Origin: Hypericum androsaemum
Lineage: Eukaryota > Streptophyta > Magnoliopsida > Malpighiales > Hypericaceae
Direction of reading: 5' to 3'
Assembly (NCBI GenBank): GCA_963995505.1
Contig: OZ023197.1
Span: 12,894,475 to 12,958,474, forward strand
DNA: 64,000 nucleotides
The notes under the pieces: model-generated
The model's input: only the letters and a program-made list of their open reading frames with translations
Told to the model about the DNA's origin: nothing
Databases searched by the model: none
Made by a program: the position numbers and the translations under genes
Part shown: positions 47,597 through 59,394 of the stretch, piece after piece
Numbering within the stretch: position 1 is the stretch's first letter
Layout: every line of letters begins with the position of its first letter

Positions 47597-49114
47597 AACG
47601 ATATTGTTGATTAAATAAATTAATTTATTATAACTATTACTTTTTTAAATCTATCGCATTTTTTATAATTAAAATATCATTACTCTTCAAACAAATCTCA
47701 AAGTTTAATTACACCATTGTTACCAAAATTACCACACCCTAGATATGAGATAATGCATATAAAAAAAACTTATAATATAGGTTATCTAATAACAAATACA
47801 AAGTATCTCCAAAAAATATATATGAACCACCCCATGGTCATGCCCAAAAAAAAACCAATTTACATTAGAAGAATGGCAAAACCCCCTAATCTACCTAGCA
47901 AAGAAAAACCTAAATTAATGAGGATGAAAATGTATAATTCGATGAGATCTTCTTGTCTGGTCATTTATCTCTTGGAGGCTTCTTCCCATGACATATTCAT
48001 TATAATCGTCAAACGCTAAACTTCGATCGCAAAATCTTCATTTTGAGATTCGTTTTGCTCCTGAATGTTTGCTAAGATCAAGTAAAGGCTTAGCTGCGCA
48101 ATAGGCCTCTTTGGGGTTGAATTTTTAATTTTCGCATCAGGAACAATTTGAGAGCTACCGCTTTGTTCGTGAGTTTCCTTTCTAGACAACTCGATCTTGT
48201 TGGGGTGAACTGAATTGTCTTTCCCTTGTTAACCTTCTTGACCACAATGGGAGGCCGCGCCGCATCAGGAGGTTGTCCTGCCTCCAAGTTCAACGCAATG
48301 GCTTCACCCTCAACACTTGATAACTGCAAATTGGTCACCATACCTTCAACAGCCAGGAACAGCAAATCATCCATCAAACCCTCCAAACTACTATATCCTC
48401 AAGGAGTCCAAAGCGTCAACACCTTCCAATACAACAGTAGAAGGCAAGGCGGCAACATCAGCATCAGGTTGCAAAGTTGAAATCCAAAGCTCCAAAATGG
48501 GTCCTCAACGGAACCTGCGACCACTTCCTTAATTCTAATATCATATTGCTCTATCCCAATTCTCAGCTTGAGATTCTGTTGAATTTTATACAAACTAGAG
48601 GAAGAAATGAGTACAAACGCAGCCCAGTCTTGGAATTCTATGCGTCTCAGAAATCGATTAGACCCAACGGATAGAATTCCGCTCGAAACTCCTAAGCCCA
48701 GGCCCAGAACCCATGGGTTCGAAAGCTAAAAAAATCACACCGAGCAGGTTCTCGTCCCCAACAAACACCGGCAAAATAGCTTCACCCATTAAATTCAAAT
48801 TCGAATCATTTTTCTTAGCCAATGAGACATTGTCATAATAAATTAAAGTTTAGGAGCTAATGCAAGTCATATTAATTACTTAATGAAAACGTAAACCACA
48901 TTAAAGCAGATACTTCGCAATGTTTGTTAATCGAACGCAACACGTTAAGTCGATAAAATAACAACCACCTCAGTGAAAAAACCTACAGATTCTCTAACTA
49001 CGCCCTAATCCTATACCCCAAACACCAAAAAAAGGAAATAAACAAAAAACTAAACGTGGTCATCAATAGGCAAAATAACAACTGGCCAAGGCTAAATATG
49101 ATAACAAAAAGTCT
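47597..49114. other. intergenic, with an unassigned minus-strand open frame
   Basis: A 98-codon minus-strand frame at 48386-48090 contains a Lys-rich KKVNKGKTIQFTPTRSS segment. It may be a retroelement fragment, but I cannot assign it. The rest is AT-rich without a recognised gene. Confidence 0.3.
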
Positions 49115-52100
49115 TTAGGAACCGCAAAGAGCAATGGACAAATCCAAGTTAAGATTAATGGAGGAAGAAGAAGAGTAGTGTTTAATAGAATTTAGTGAGG
49201 AGAAAGCCTCGTTGCTGATCTCGCTGGCCGAGGAGGCGGCATTACTTCTCTGTGAAGAATTTTGGCGTTGCAGGGAGAGTGAGAGGGACAACTCACAGCC
49301 ACCATCCTCTTCTTCTTCTTTACTGATTGCTTCCTGCAAAAACAAGAATCAATTAGAACCGATGTGGTTAAGTCGTGTGTATCTTCGTATCCGACTTAAA
49401 ATCGTGGAGTTTATTTTCGTATAAATTAGACCAAACAACTTTCTAGGTTGCATGCTACATGTAGTGCTTGCAGTCCAATACATGAGTCATAGTCTATTTT
49501 TTATATTAGATGAGTTGTCGAACAAGCTTAAGTATCCAACTAAAACATTAAAGAAAATTACCATCTATCACTTGAAACTATTTCACCAAACAAAGCCTGT
49601 AATTTGAGATCATCAAAGTCCCAAATGTTAGGTGGAGTACCATTTCGAATTTTCCGGGACCTGGAAATTAAATAGGGACAAGTAGGACTTGCCACATGCA
49701 AGTCAAAGTAAAAAATCACCAAGAATTGAAATCTTTGATTTTTTTTTTAAGGTTTTTTGACAATTAATTTTGAGTTCTAGGAAAATGTGGCTCTAAATAC
49801 AATTTGGAAAGTGCTTGCTCAATAAATGTTACATATGACATGGTAGATTTCCACACAATAAAGGAGCTTTCAATTTACCAAAAAAGATTTTATGTTCAAC
49901 TCTACGAACTTAAAAGATATAGTTGGGAGAATCTATATCTGAATAAAATCGGACATTACTCGATTCTAAATAAACGTACCCGTTCTAAAAAAATAGGATT
50001 TTTCATAATAAGTTTGTGATATTCATCAATTCTTTAAAACAAACCACAAAAATCAAATATTTATCTATCCATCCATGAGGTAGATCGACATTTAAATATC
50101 CAAATACCAATTTCAAAATCAAAAACTAAAGTCGATCTGTATCTAACTTTTCTAACTCTCAAGCAAGATGCGTAGGTAAAGGACCTTGCAGGATCCCAAA
50201 TAGTAAAACAACCAGTTCTTTTGTAAAAAAGGTTCTCAAAAAACCAATACCCAATAATTCATCAATTATGATATTCTTATTGGAAAACTATGCACACAAA
50301 GAGTTAACATTAAAAAATTGGATATTTTTTCTCTCTTCCATGATTTACGGACACAATGCACCAAGAGAGTGTTAATAGGGTTTTTTTTTCTTCCAAGGGA
50401 TGACCAAATCCATCATTTTCAGGATCAGGAAAAGGGACCATGGGGAAATTATGGCAGTTGCAAGGATAGTCAGAAACGATGCAGAAATTAATTTAAATTG
50501 TTACAAAATCTGAGATGAGTTATGGAATGTGAAAATGAAATTACATGTAGAGGTCGGGGAATTTTATTTTTTTTTGGCCATGGGAGAGAGAATTACAGAG
50601 ATTTTCTTTTTATCTCTTCCCCGACTGAAAATGACAAGACAAGAGATGGATTTCAAGTATAGCTTTTTTATCTCTTCCGTAGGATACAATGAACTTGCTA
50701 AAATTTTTGTACCCAATCCGCGTTGATAAATTTTCATACTTATAAGAACTCCACCACACTTGCAATAACGATGCAATTATCTCGACAAACTCAAAAACTA
50801 TATACTCATAATGACGTAAGTTGACCTATGAACAATATACATAGATAAAGCAAAGCAACCAAATCCCAGCGGCGTTAGATTAATTAGCTCTCGTCTCTAG
50901 TATGGATTTTACAGGTTCACTTTCTTTTTCTTGCATTACATTTTATTAATATAAAACAAAAATGTACCTCTCGCAAAACACAAAAAAAATCAAGAGAATA
51001 ATAATTATTGCGCAATATTTCAGTATTGAAGAGGATTGAATACAATGTGTACCTTGAAAAAATCCGAGTTCTTTGCAGAATCGAGCTGGCAAAGATCCAA
51101 CGGCAGAGAACAACTCTCATGAGGTGGTAGTAGTAGATCGTGCGACTTGAAATGAGTTTCACGATCCCATATTCTCTTATAATCACCACAATCGTACGGC
51201 TTTGAAATCGTCTCGTACACAAATCTTTGCAGATTCTGAGCATCATCAGAGACCGAAGTAGTCCTGGGTTCGATTCTCGCTCTGCGTTGGAAAATAAATG
51301 TGTAAAACACGAAATTAATTATATGTGATAACGCCGCGTATACATTTAACCAAATATCTTGGATTCGAATTCCGACAATGCTCTACCTTTTGTGGTAGGC
51401 TTCCTAATCTAAGTATCTAACTAGTCCATAAAATGCATGTTTGATAACTAAAAGTGACGGGTGAAAGAAAAAGTTCAATATTGATTTAGTTTTTCTCTCT
51501 TTTCTACTTTGTCAAACTCCTTTCTATTTTACCGATAGAGTTGATCCAAGTGGTAAGGTATAGTGGAAAAATATAATTGAAAGAATCGGTCCCTAAATAA
51601 AACACGATAGTACTCGATACTGGATCACCGAGATTCAAAAAAAATCTCTTTTTGCTCTTTTAGACGGATACCATCGATCCCCACTTTGATCTATGTTTCT
51701 CAATTTTGGGTATTTGGGAAAGGTGTCAATAAGCTGACCTTTTGGAAGATGGAGACACACGGCACATGAAGAGAGAAGAATCCGATTCTTTAACTGGATT
51801 AATCAGTTTTGCTTCTTCCATAGAGCCATCATCATTCTCTTCAAAAGATTGTCTCCTCTGCTGGTTGGAGCTCCCATCTGCCAAACAAAACCCAAAAAGA
51901 AGTTCACTTTATTAGCTTTTTACAAGATAAAATAAACTATTCAAAGACTTTTTTAAGAGGGTTTTCTCTTTTAATTACTAAATTATTGAGGGCTTTTAAT
52001 TTTTTTTACTTCATCTAGTGTGTACATGCATGATATGGAATTCTGACAAAAAAATAGACAAGAGCCAATGGGTCAATAGTGCATTTATTATTTTATCATG

Positions 52101-52814
52101 GAATTTTGAGATGATCAAATTGGGATATGCTAATATTGGAAGACTTGAAAGGGTTCAGGTCTCATTCTGTTACCAATTGTTTTGGTAATAAATCTGTAAA
52201 GAATAAAGAATTTAATGTGGTGCAGATGGATGGTACATCATAAATGAGACGTGGCAACAAAAAATGATTGAAGAAATAAGCAGATATTTAATGGTTAATT
52301 TCCATACAATAAAACCAACATCTCATCATTTAATAAGAAGGATATGGAATAATCAATAGATAATTACCTGGTCGGCCCAAGTAACTTCTCATGCTTCTAT
52401 ACATCTGAGAAAAATTAAAAGAAACCCATTTTAGGATACAGAAATATAATTAAACTATGAAACATAATCCTGGAAATGGATTTTTTTTCAAGAAAAAAAT
52501 ATTAAACCTGGAGATGGCTTTTAACATGGGAGATGGTCAGTCCTTTCACGTCCATGAACTGAAGCACCATCTTTGGTGTTGCCTCTACAGAAGTATTTAG
52601 TTAATTGCAGTTAATACAAAAGAAAAATTATCCTAAAATAGGATCCGAGAGTTCTCGACTTTGAATACGAGAGAGAAAGGAGCTTACTATCTTGGCCACC
52701 AAGCCTTTCAATGGCATGAACGAAGCAGTGGTGGAGCTCAGGCGTCCATCTCAAACGAGGCACCTTCGATCTCACGTACTGCCTCACTGATCCACTCCTT
52801 CCACAACTACCCAT
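49115..52814 (-). CDS. GARP (G2-like) MYB transcription factor with EAR motifs
   Basis: Nuclear DNA-binding protein, probably a repressor. Six minus-strand exons join in frame: 52814-52688, 52584-52508, 52404-52368, 51877-51739, 51281-51053, 49333-49115, giving 275 residues. The GARP domain covers about residues 17-74: KVPRLRWTPELHHCFVHAI, then GGQDKATPKMVL, then SHVKSHLQMYRSM, with SHVKSHLQ the usual GARP signature. No MYB-CC coiled coil is visible. The C-terminal exon encodes LSLSLSL and ends LNLDLSIALCGS, two EAR-type motifs known to recruit TOPLESS co-repressors. Intron 5 is about 1.7 kb, and intron 1 contains a copy of a small dispersed motif. From memory it matches At2g02060/At1g14600. 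Confidence 0.91.
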
Positions 52815-52900
52815 TTTTGCCCTAATTAGTAATTACCCCCTTCAAGGAGGAGCAAAAGAAACCCTTCTTAATGAACTAATAAAGAGGGAGTGAAGGGTTT

Positions 52901-52901
<1 letters not shown>

Positions 52902-52931
<30 letters not shown>
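52902..52931. repeat. (GA)n microsatellite in the GARP gene leader
   Basis: Thirty bases of GA, read as CT on the coding strand, about 90 bp before the ATG. CT-rich leaders and GAGA-type motifs are common in plant promoters. Confidence 0.9.
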
Positions 52932-52940
<9 letters not shown>

Positions 52941-55864
52941 AGGAAGGGACGAAGCTGTAAATTCCTCAATGAAGACTGATAAACACCTAGCTTATGCTGC
53001 TACTTCCCTGCTATTCCTTTGAGAGAGAGAGAGTTAAAAGGTGAAAAATCCGATTGAATTTGATGTACTTCTATTCTCTGATTTTCCAACTTACTTTATA
53101 TATTTATTGTATTTTCCTTAAAAAAAGTTGAAAATTAAATATTTATAATAATGGTAATAAAGACTAAAGAGATTATTACTAGTACCATTCTGTAATTAGT
53201 TCAAATTCCATATATTTTAATTAAATTATTACCGGTTTTTCGCAATTTTAGAGTTGGTATATAATAATGTTTTATTGACAATACTAGCCACCTGCTTTCA
53301 TTTGACCTCGGTTTTTTTATTAATTATAATTGTCTTGATTATTATCATCTTTTTGTCTTTCTCTCCCCTCGTGTTTGGAATTATGTAATATTAATTTAGT
53401 TCCCATGGGAAGCCATGGTCGTCATGATTACATAAACCCCATGAAAGGATTTTATTTTCTTGTGATAATCTTTTTAAGTTCGCTTTGACGTGTTCGACTG
53501 TCCCGTTTCAATTGGGAATCATATGTTGAATTAACTATTAAGTTGGCGAATCGTCAATTGTAGGTTTGTAGTGGATTTTGTCCCGGCTCATGTTTTTTTT
53601 TAAATAGTTGGGTCACGTTTTTATATAAACAAAAAAAACTACCGAATACAACACAAATAACGCACAATCTATAATCAGACCACTTAACTAGAGGGCCAAA
53701 GATAACTCATCGGCCTCAGAAGTTGGGTTCCCTGTTTCGAAGTTGCGGCCGCCGGACTCAGTAAAATCCTGTAGAAGTAAAAGTCCAGTGAAAAAATCCG
53801 CAACATAAATGAAAAAGCACTTCGACAAGGTCAGAGTGACCCGCCTTGACGTTGAATGCGTATGTACAACATGTTTATGTCAATTTTTGTATTTTGGTAT
53901 TTAGAGTTGTCATCTATTTCAAGTCTCTCTATACAAGACATTCTTGGATAATTCAAGTTGGAGCAACTCTTAATAATATTGTTTATGCTATTTTAATTAG
54001 TGCAATACGAATTAATTTTTTGTAAAATGTTCACATCAACAATATTTGTAAAATAAATTAATATCACTCAGTGGCAGAGTTAGAGAAAAAAATGTATGGG
54101 AAATAGGTTTGTTTTGTAAATAATTAGGAACTTTTTGCGTAGAGCGCGTGATAAATCCTTCTGCGGTAATGCGTGGAGACACTCTTGAAACTGTCAAATT
54201 GTATTTTTCTTGCCCTTTTTTTATAGAAAACTTTCTTCTACAAAACATCTCGTGACTTATTAATAATAATAATAATAATTCTGGTCCAAGTCAAACTCTT
54301 TAGAGAATGTCAACTACGCAAGGTCCGTTATTCCTCGTCGAGGCTATTTTTTTTAAACCTATTCCTCCTCGAGGCTGGCCTCTAGAAAAATCGACTGCAG
54401 GAAGAATCAGTGGAATTTGTTTTTAGAATTTTGAATCTTATTTAATAGGTAATTTTTAAAAAACTTTTTTACATTCATAAATATAATCGCAGTTTTTTTT
54501 AATTAATCCAAAATCTCCAGTACATTTGGTTGGAATAAGAGAAGAATATATTAATTAGTGTTAGGATTTGTCCAAAATTTTAAATTAATTCTATTACTAA
54601 TATATATAGGAATTAGATGGTTATTATTGTGATCATCGTTTCGCATTTGTAGATTGGTTGAATCAACTACGTATATTAGGTGTACTATGTTCTTTTATCT
54701 CTTGCTATTGTTTATTATGATTGTTCTACACATTTATACCTGCATTTCTCATGTTCTAACAAATTGGGATTGTGACATGAACAGCTTTCGTACGTAGGAA
54801 TATATAGGATTATTATCCAAAATAAATAAGAGCCTAGCTTTCGAGGATCAAATTCACAATATCAAATCAATCACATCTAGTATTAATTCTTTGGCAAAAG
54901 TAAAACCTTTTTTATTCTTGGTTTACGAGGCTATAACTAGCTGAACTTGAGGTATCTATTCTCGAGTCGGTGCCGACCGTTGAATTACTCACACTTGCAC
55001 CCTAAAAGGCCAGAGAAGTCTGTTTAATTAATTGCATGCTTCTTTTTTAAATTGTGATGAAACAAGACAAACAAAAGCAAAGGACTAATTGGCACAGGGT
55101 TTCTGGTCTAATTAATTAATTACTGACCGTGGACGTAAAAAAAAATCATAATGTACATGTAAGGAGGAGCAGCCTGAGAAGGGGTAAGGTAATAATTAAA
55201 GGACCAATTAGATTTGTCCATAGTAAGAGACTTTGATTGATTAAAAATATCTTGTATTTAAACCTTCAAATGTAGTAAATGAAAGTTGATTTTAACAATA
55301 AAGCACTTGGATTCACTTAAACAAATTTTGTGTTCAAGTCTTAAAAATGAAAAAGAATCTATTAGGAGAACATCATCTAAAATAAGCTCAGAGAGTACTG
55401 AAACTTATAAAAAGAACATTAAAAACAAAAAAATATTATTGAGATAATTATTTTAAATTTTTTTTAACCGTATTCGATTTTAACTACAAAAAAATATTAT
55501 AGAAATAGCAGTTTTTAATTTTTTTTAACCGTATTCGATTTTAATTAAGAGAGATTCAATGTAATAAATAATAATTAAAGTGAGGAGCCCACAATCTAAA
55601 ATTTCTCCAATGGAGGTGGTGGTGGCAGTAGCCAAAAGACAAAGTGCATTTACTAACATTAGCAGCTACTTGGCTGCTGCAAATCGAAGAATATCCATAT
55701 TTTTTCTCCGTGTCAGCTCCTAACCCAAAGCCAAAGGGAATTATCATTTCCTTCCCCTGCCACAGAACACTCCTTTTTACTCCTCGGGATACGCGCTCTC
55801 GCACACGCGCTTCTATTTTTTGTGTATAACTACTGGTATTAGTCCAACTAATTCAAATTCAAAT
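52932..55864. other. intergenic, mostly AT-rich
   Basis: Upstream of the GARP gene. A tandem duplication of about 61 bp lies at about 55429-55549 (both halves end AACCGTATTCGATTTTAA). No gene recognised. Confidence 0.45.
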
Positions 55865-55985
55865 TGGATTGAACATTTAAAAGGTGATAAAGATCTCTAC
55901 AAAAGTATTTTACATTGCTGCATTCATTTGGACTCGAACTCGAGTCTGGTTAAACTAAAATAACTCATTCACCAGTTAATCTAAG
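55865..55985 (-). repeat. dispersed SINE-like repeat, copy 6 (reverse)
   Basis: In reverse it reads GTTTAACCAGACTCGAGTTCGAGTCC, the box B-like core of the repeat family, so insertions occur in both orientations. Confidence 0.45.
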
Positions 55986-56089
55986 TGTATGTGCTTAAAA
56001 GTATTTAGATGGAACTAACAAGAAAAATTTTCTTGTTTAAACAACACATTTCGAGCTACCGACAAATACTTAAATCAATTAGTGAGGGT

Positions 56090-56265
56090 GTTATTTTAAC
56101 TTAACCAAGAGTCGCGAGTTCAAGCCATTAAAAATGCAACAGTATTAAATAATTTGTCGGGAAAATTTTACAACACTTCAAAGGTTCTACCCGCTCAAAC
56201 CTGAATTAATCTGATTAGTTGATGTATGGATACAAGGTGGTAGCATAAAGAAAAACACAAGAGGC
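56090..56265 (+). repeat. dispersed SINE-like repeat, copy 7
   Basis: AACTTAACCAAGAGTCGCGAG, TTCAAGCC, CAACAGTATTAAAT, then GATACAAGGTGGTAGCATAAAG at the 3' end. A 3' half of another copy follows at about 56325-56395. Confidence 0.5.
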
Positions 56266-56399
56266 CTCGAGTTTCGGTTAACAAAAAATAAAAATATGAA
56301 ATATTTATTTCAACTAAGAAAGATTAACCAACGTTTAAAAATTCTATCGAGCTAAAACCTTAATTAGTCGATTAGTAGGTGTCTTTCGATAGAGTTGGA

Positions 56400-57114
56400 C
56401 TACAGTAAGCTAAGGGTAGAGCTGCAATATGATGGTTCCAGGGGGGATATCAGTTGAGGAATAGGCCTGGTGTTAAGGTGCTGGCACACGATTTGATGGG
56501 GCTAGGGTGGCTTCAGGGTTTAGCGACAGGCTCTTCAATTCTCTTTCTCCCTCCTCCCTGAGCAGCTACTTGATCTTTATTAGGGGATCAGCTACTTGAT
56601 TTGAGTTGCAAACTAGCTACCTCCAATATTATTCCTGACTTGTCCTTTCATTGCCCGGTTTCTGGTTTTTATAAAGAAGAATTATGACACCGTTAATGAT
56701 CATTTTTTATTGAACACGAATTATTAATAATTTGGAAATTCTAATTCCGAAACATTTGAACTGAATTAATATATTTTATTCGGTATTAAAGAAATAGTTT
56801 ATCCAAAATGTATTAAAGAAATGGGCTCACCAGTTCCGTGAATTTGTACTTTCAATATATACCAGAATGGTTTGACTTTACCTCTGAAAAAAGAATGAAT
56901 GGTTTGACTTTTTGCTGTGTAATTGTGATCCAACGACTTGTTGAATGGTCGAGCTACTCTGCATAATCACGTCAGTAAAACAAGATTTATAAAATTTTCC
57001 GACACAGTAAAATAAGAGACATCATATTTCACACTCTCTCTGTACAAAAGTCCAATCTCGCATGCAGATACAGATTCTTATAGCAAGTGAAATTAAATTT
57101 ATGAAAATGCCGGT
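56400..57114. other. intergenic, nothing recognised
   Basis: A short GC-richer stretch at about 56420-56600 has no coding or RNA signature that I recognise. Confidence 0.4.
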
Positions 57115-57265
57115 TTACCAAAAAAAATCTTAAATTTAAGTCCTTAAAAAATAACAGTTAAATATTTGTTGAAAATTTTGTATCTATCATTTTAAATGTC
57201 ATGTCTAACTCGATACCAGATTAATCAGCTAAATAAATATCCAAAAATAAGGCGATATCAACCAA
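57115..57265 (+). repeat. dispersed SINE-like repeat, copy 8
   Basis: GGTTTACCAAAAAAAATC, AGTTAAATATTTGTTG, then CCAGATTAATCAGCTAAATA and ATATCCAAAAATAAGGCGATA: diverged but in the same block order. Confidence 0.4.
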
Positions 57266-57462
57266 AATATTTTGTTTTTTATTGAAAATATTAAGCATGA
57301 TGCCAATTAACTTCCATTTATATTTTTAGATGAGAAAATTTTTTTTGGATCAAGTCTGGAAATCAGCAAGCAAGAGGGCATCCAACTCTATTGGATGGAT
57401 AACAAACCAGTCCCTAGGGAGGGAGTCGAGTGTGTAGGACTTACAAAACTAGTCTACAACAT

Positions 57463-57467
57463 GGTTC
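57463..57467. repeat. Copia target-site duplication GGTTC, left
   Basis: GGTTC directly precedes the left LTR and recurs at 63987-63991 directly after the right LTR. Confidence 0.85.
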
Positions 57468-57673
57468 TGTTGTTTGACGAATGTGGTGTATTTGATTAGG
57501 ATTTTTAATAGTCGAGGCAAGAGTTGGACTCTTTCTAAGTAAAACGAGATTGTCTCGTATTTAGTGCTTACGGGATGCGGCAATCGTCCCCAAGATACAA
57601 CAACTAGGCTGCTTCCGAGTTCGTAGCACAACGACCCTCAAAGCTTCAAGCGAACCTTGGATATTCGGACTTT

Positions 57674-57712
<39 letters not shown>

Positions 57713-58424
57713 TACAATACTAATGAATGCTTATGCACTTGTAATTGGGATGATTTGCAAATAAGGGGGAGGGGCCTATTTATAGGCGCTGGATGGAGTG
57801 GAGGCAGGCATTTTCGAATAGGCACGCATTTCCGAAGAGGCACAAAGCAATTCCGAGGAAACGCGTCCGTTCGGCCAACAGGCAAGCTGCCCTTCAGGTG
57901 CCTCTTCAGTCAATTCGTTCGTGGCTCTTCGGAGGTCATTGGCACCCCTTCGGCAGGCAGGTAGGCAGCACACTCGCATCCCTTCGGTGTTCTAGGAGCT
58001 TCTGGATTCGCCTGTGTGCCTTCAGGTTAACTCGTAACCTTTCGACCTTCTGGAAGTCTCTGGGACGTCCCAGCCCTTCTGCCTCTTCGTCCGAGCTTCG
58101 GCAAAACTTTAAGGCTCCTCCAGCTCCTCGCAACGATGCACACGTGCGAAGTGCCAAGTACACCACAAAGCATCTATTGCGACCTGCGTCCAATGTGCCA
58201 TGCGCACACGCACGTGCGCGAGCGCGTGCTCGTGCTCGTGCTCGGATGGTGCGAACCATCCTCGCAGGCAGCCTCGGTCAGCTCTTCAGGTAGAACATGT
58301 AATGTTACACCAACTTGGAGCTTCTCCTTATAAACAGGGAAAGTTCTTTTGCAATTTCCGATGTGATAATGGTTCTTCCATCCTCAGCTTGGGCCAAATG
58401 CATTAATTATGCATTCAAACAACA
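57468..58424 (-). repeat. Copia 3' LTR
   Basis: Starts TGTTGTTTGACG and ends TTCAAACAACA in plus-strand reading. TATAAATA (reverse of about 57777-57786) is the likely promoter TATA box on the coding strand. A GA run lies at 57676-57710. Confidence 0.92.
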
Positions 58425-59079
58425 ATCCCCCACATGAATTATGATTAATGCATGCTGACACTTTTAAGAAAAGTTCTAACGAAATATCATTGCATCGAGA
58501 TAGGTAGCTTACGGCTTTGAACCTTCTGTAGTAAGATGTTATCAGATTTATCTGCTGCTCAGTGAACGCGGTATCTTGAACTGCTCAGCTTTTTTATGTA
58601 AACCAAGACAATAACATTTACACAATGATATCTCTAATATCCTTTGGTTCTTATGTTGTGTCCATTTTGGATATGGACCTTATCTTGGATTCATAAATAT
58701 TTTTTTCTTTTGAAGCGGCCTCACTTCACACTTATATAGGTGACCTTCCATCAGGAGTATCCTGTCATACTTCACCTTTTTTTGGTATATGAATCATTAA
58801 GAGCGTAGACGCTTAACCTAACCACACCTCTGCAGGTTTGTACTTGGGTAGCTTCTGAGAATGGGATGGGTTTCAAGTAATCATCTGAACCATCCATAAC
58901 TTAGTTGTCTTATTGAACCAAGTTTGTGGGATCTCCACTCATCATGGTTGAGTTACCGTTATGAACGTTCTTTAATGTGTAGATTTTAACCTCATTCCCC
59001 TTACTGCGTTATACATATGATCTCTGTTGATTCTTTTCGTCAAAGGATCAGCTATGTTGTCCTTGGACTTCACATAATC

Positions 59080-59394
59080 AATGGTTATTACTCTACTTGA
59101 GATCAATTGTCTAACGGTATTATGTCTCCTACGGATGTGTCGAGACTTTCAGTCGTACATAGTACTTTGTGCTCTCCCGATTGCTGACATGCTATCACAA
59201 TGTATCAATACAGGAGGCACAGGCTTGTTCCAATACGGAATATCCTCTAAGAAGTTTTTGAGCCACTCAGCTTCTTCCCCAGCTTTGTCTAGTGCTATAA
59301 ACTCAGACTCCATGGTGGATTGAGCTATGCACGTTTGTTTAGAGGATTTCCAGGACACAGCTCCTCCACCTATGGTGAACACATAATCACTGGT
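59080..59394 (-). pseudogene. Copia RNase H remnant
   Basis: [20 protein letters not shown] is followed by [18 protein letters not shown], the usual Copia RNase H pattern (STxEAEYIAL). Cut off from the reverse transcriptase frame by a stop near 59420. Confidence 0.85.

Noticed and set aside
51231..51290. Possible tRNA-like GGGTTCGATTC sequence
   Set aside because: It is coding sequence of GARP exon 5 and no tRNA cloverleaf can be drawn around it.
57755..58406. Several Arg/Ser/Ala-rich frames in the GC-rich LTR part
   Set aside because: They lie within the Copia LTR, are repeated in the other LTR with different breaks, and show no domain.
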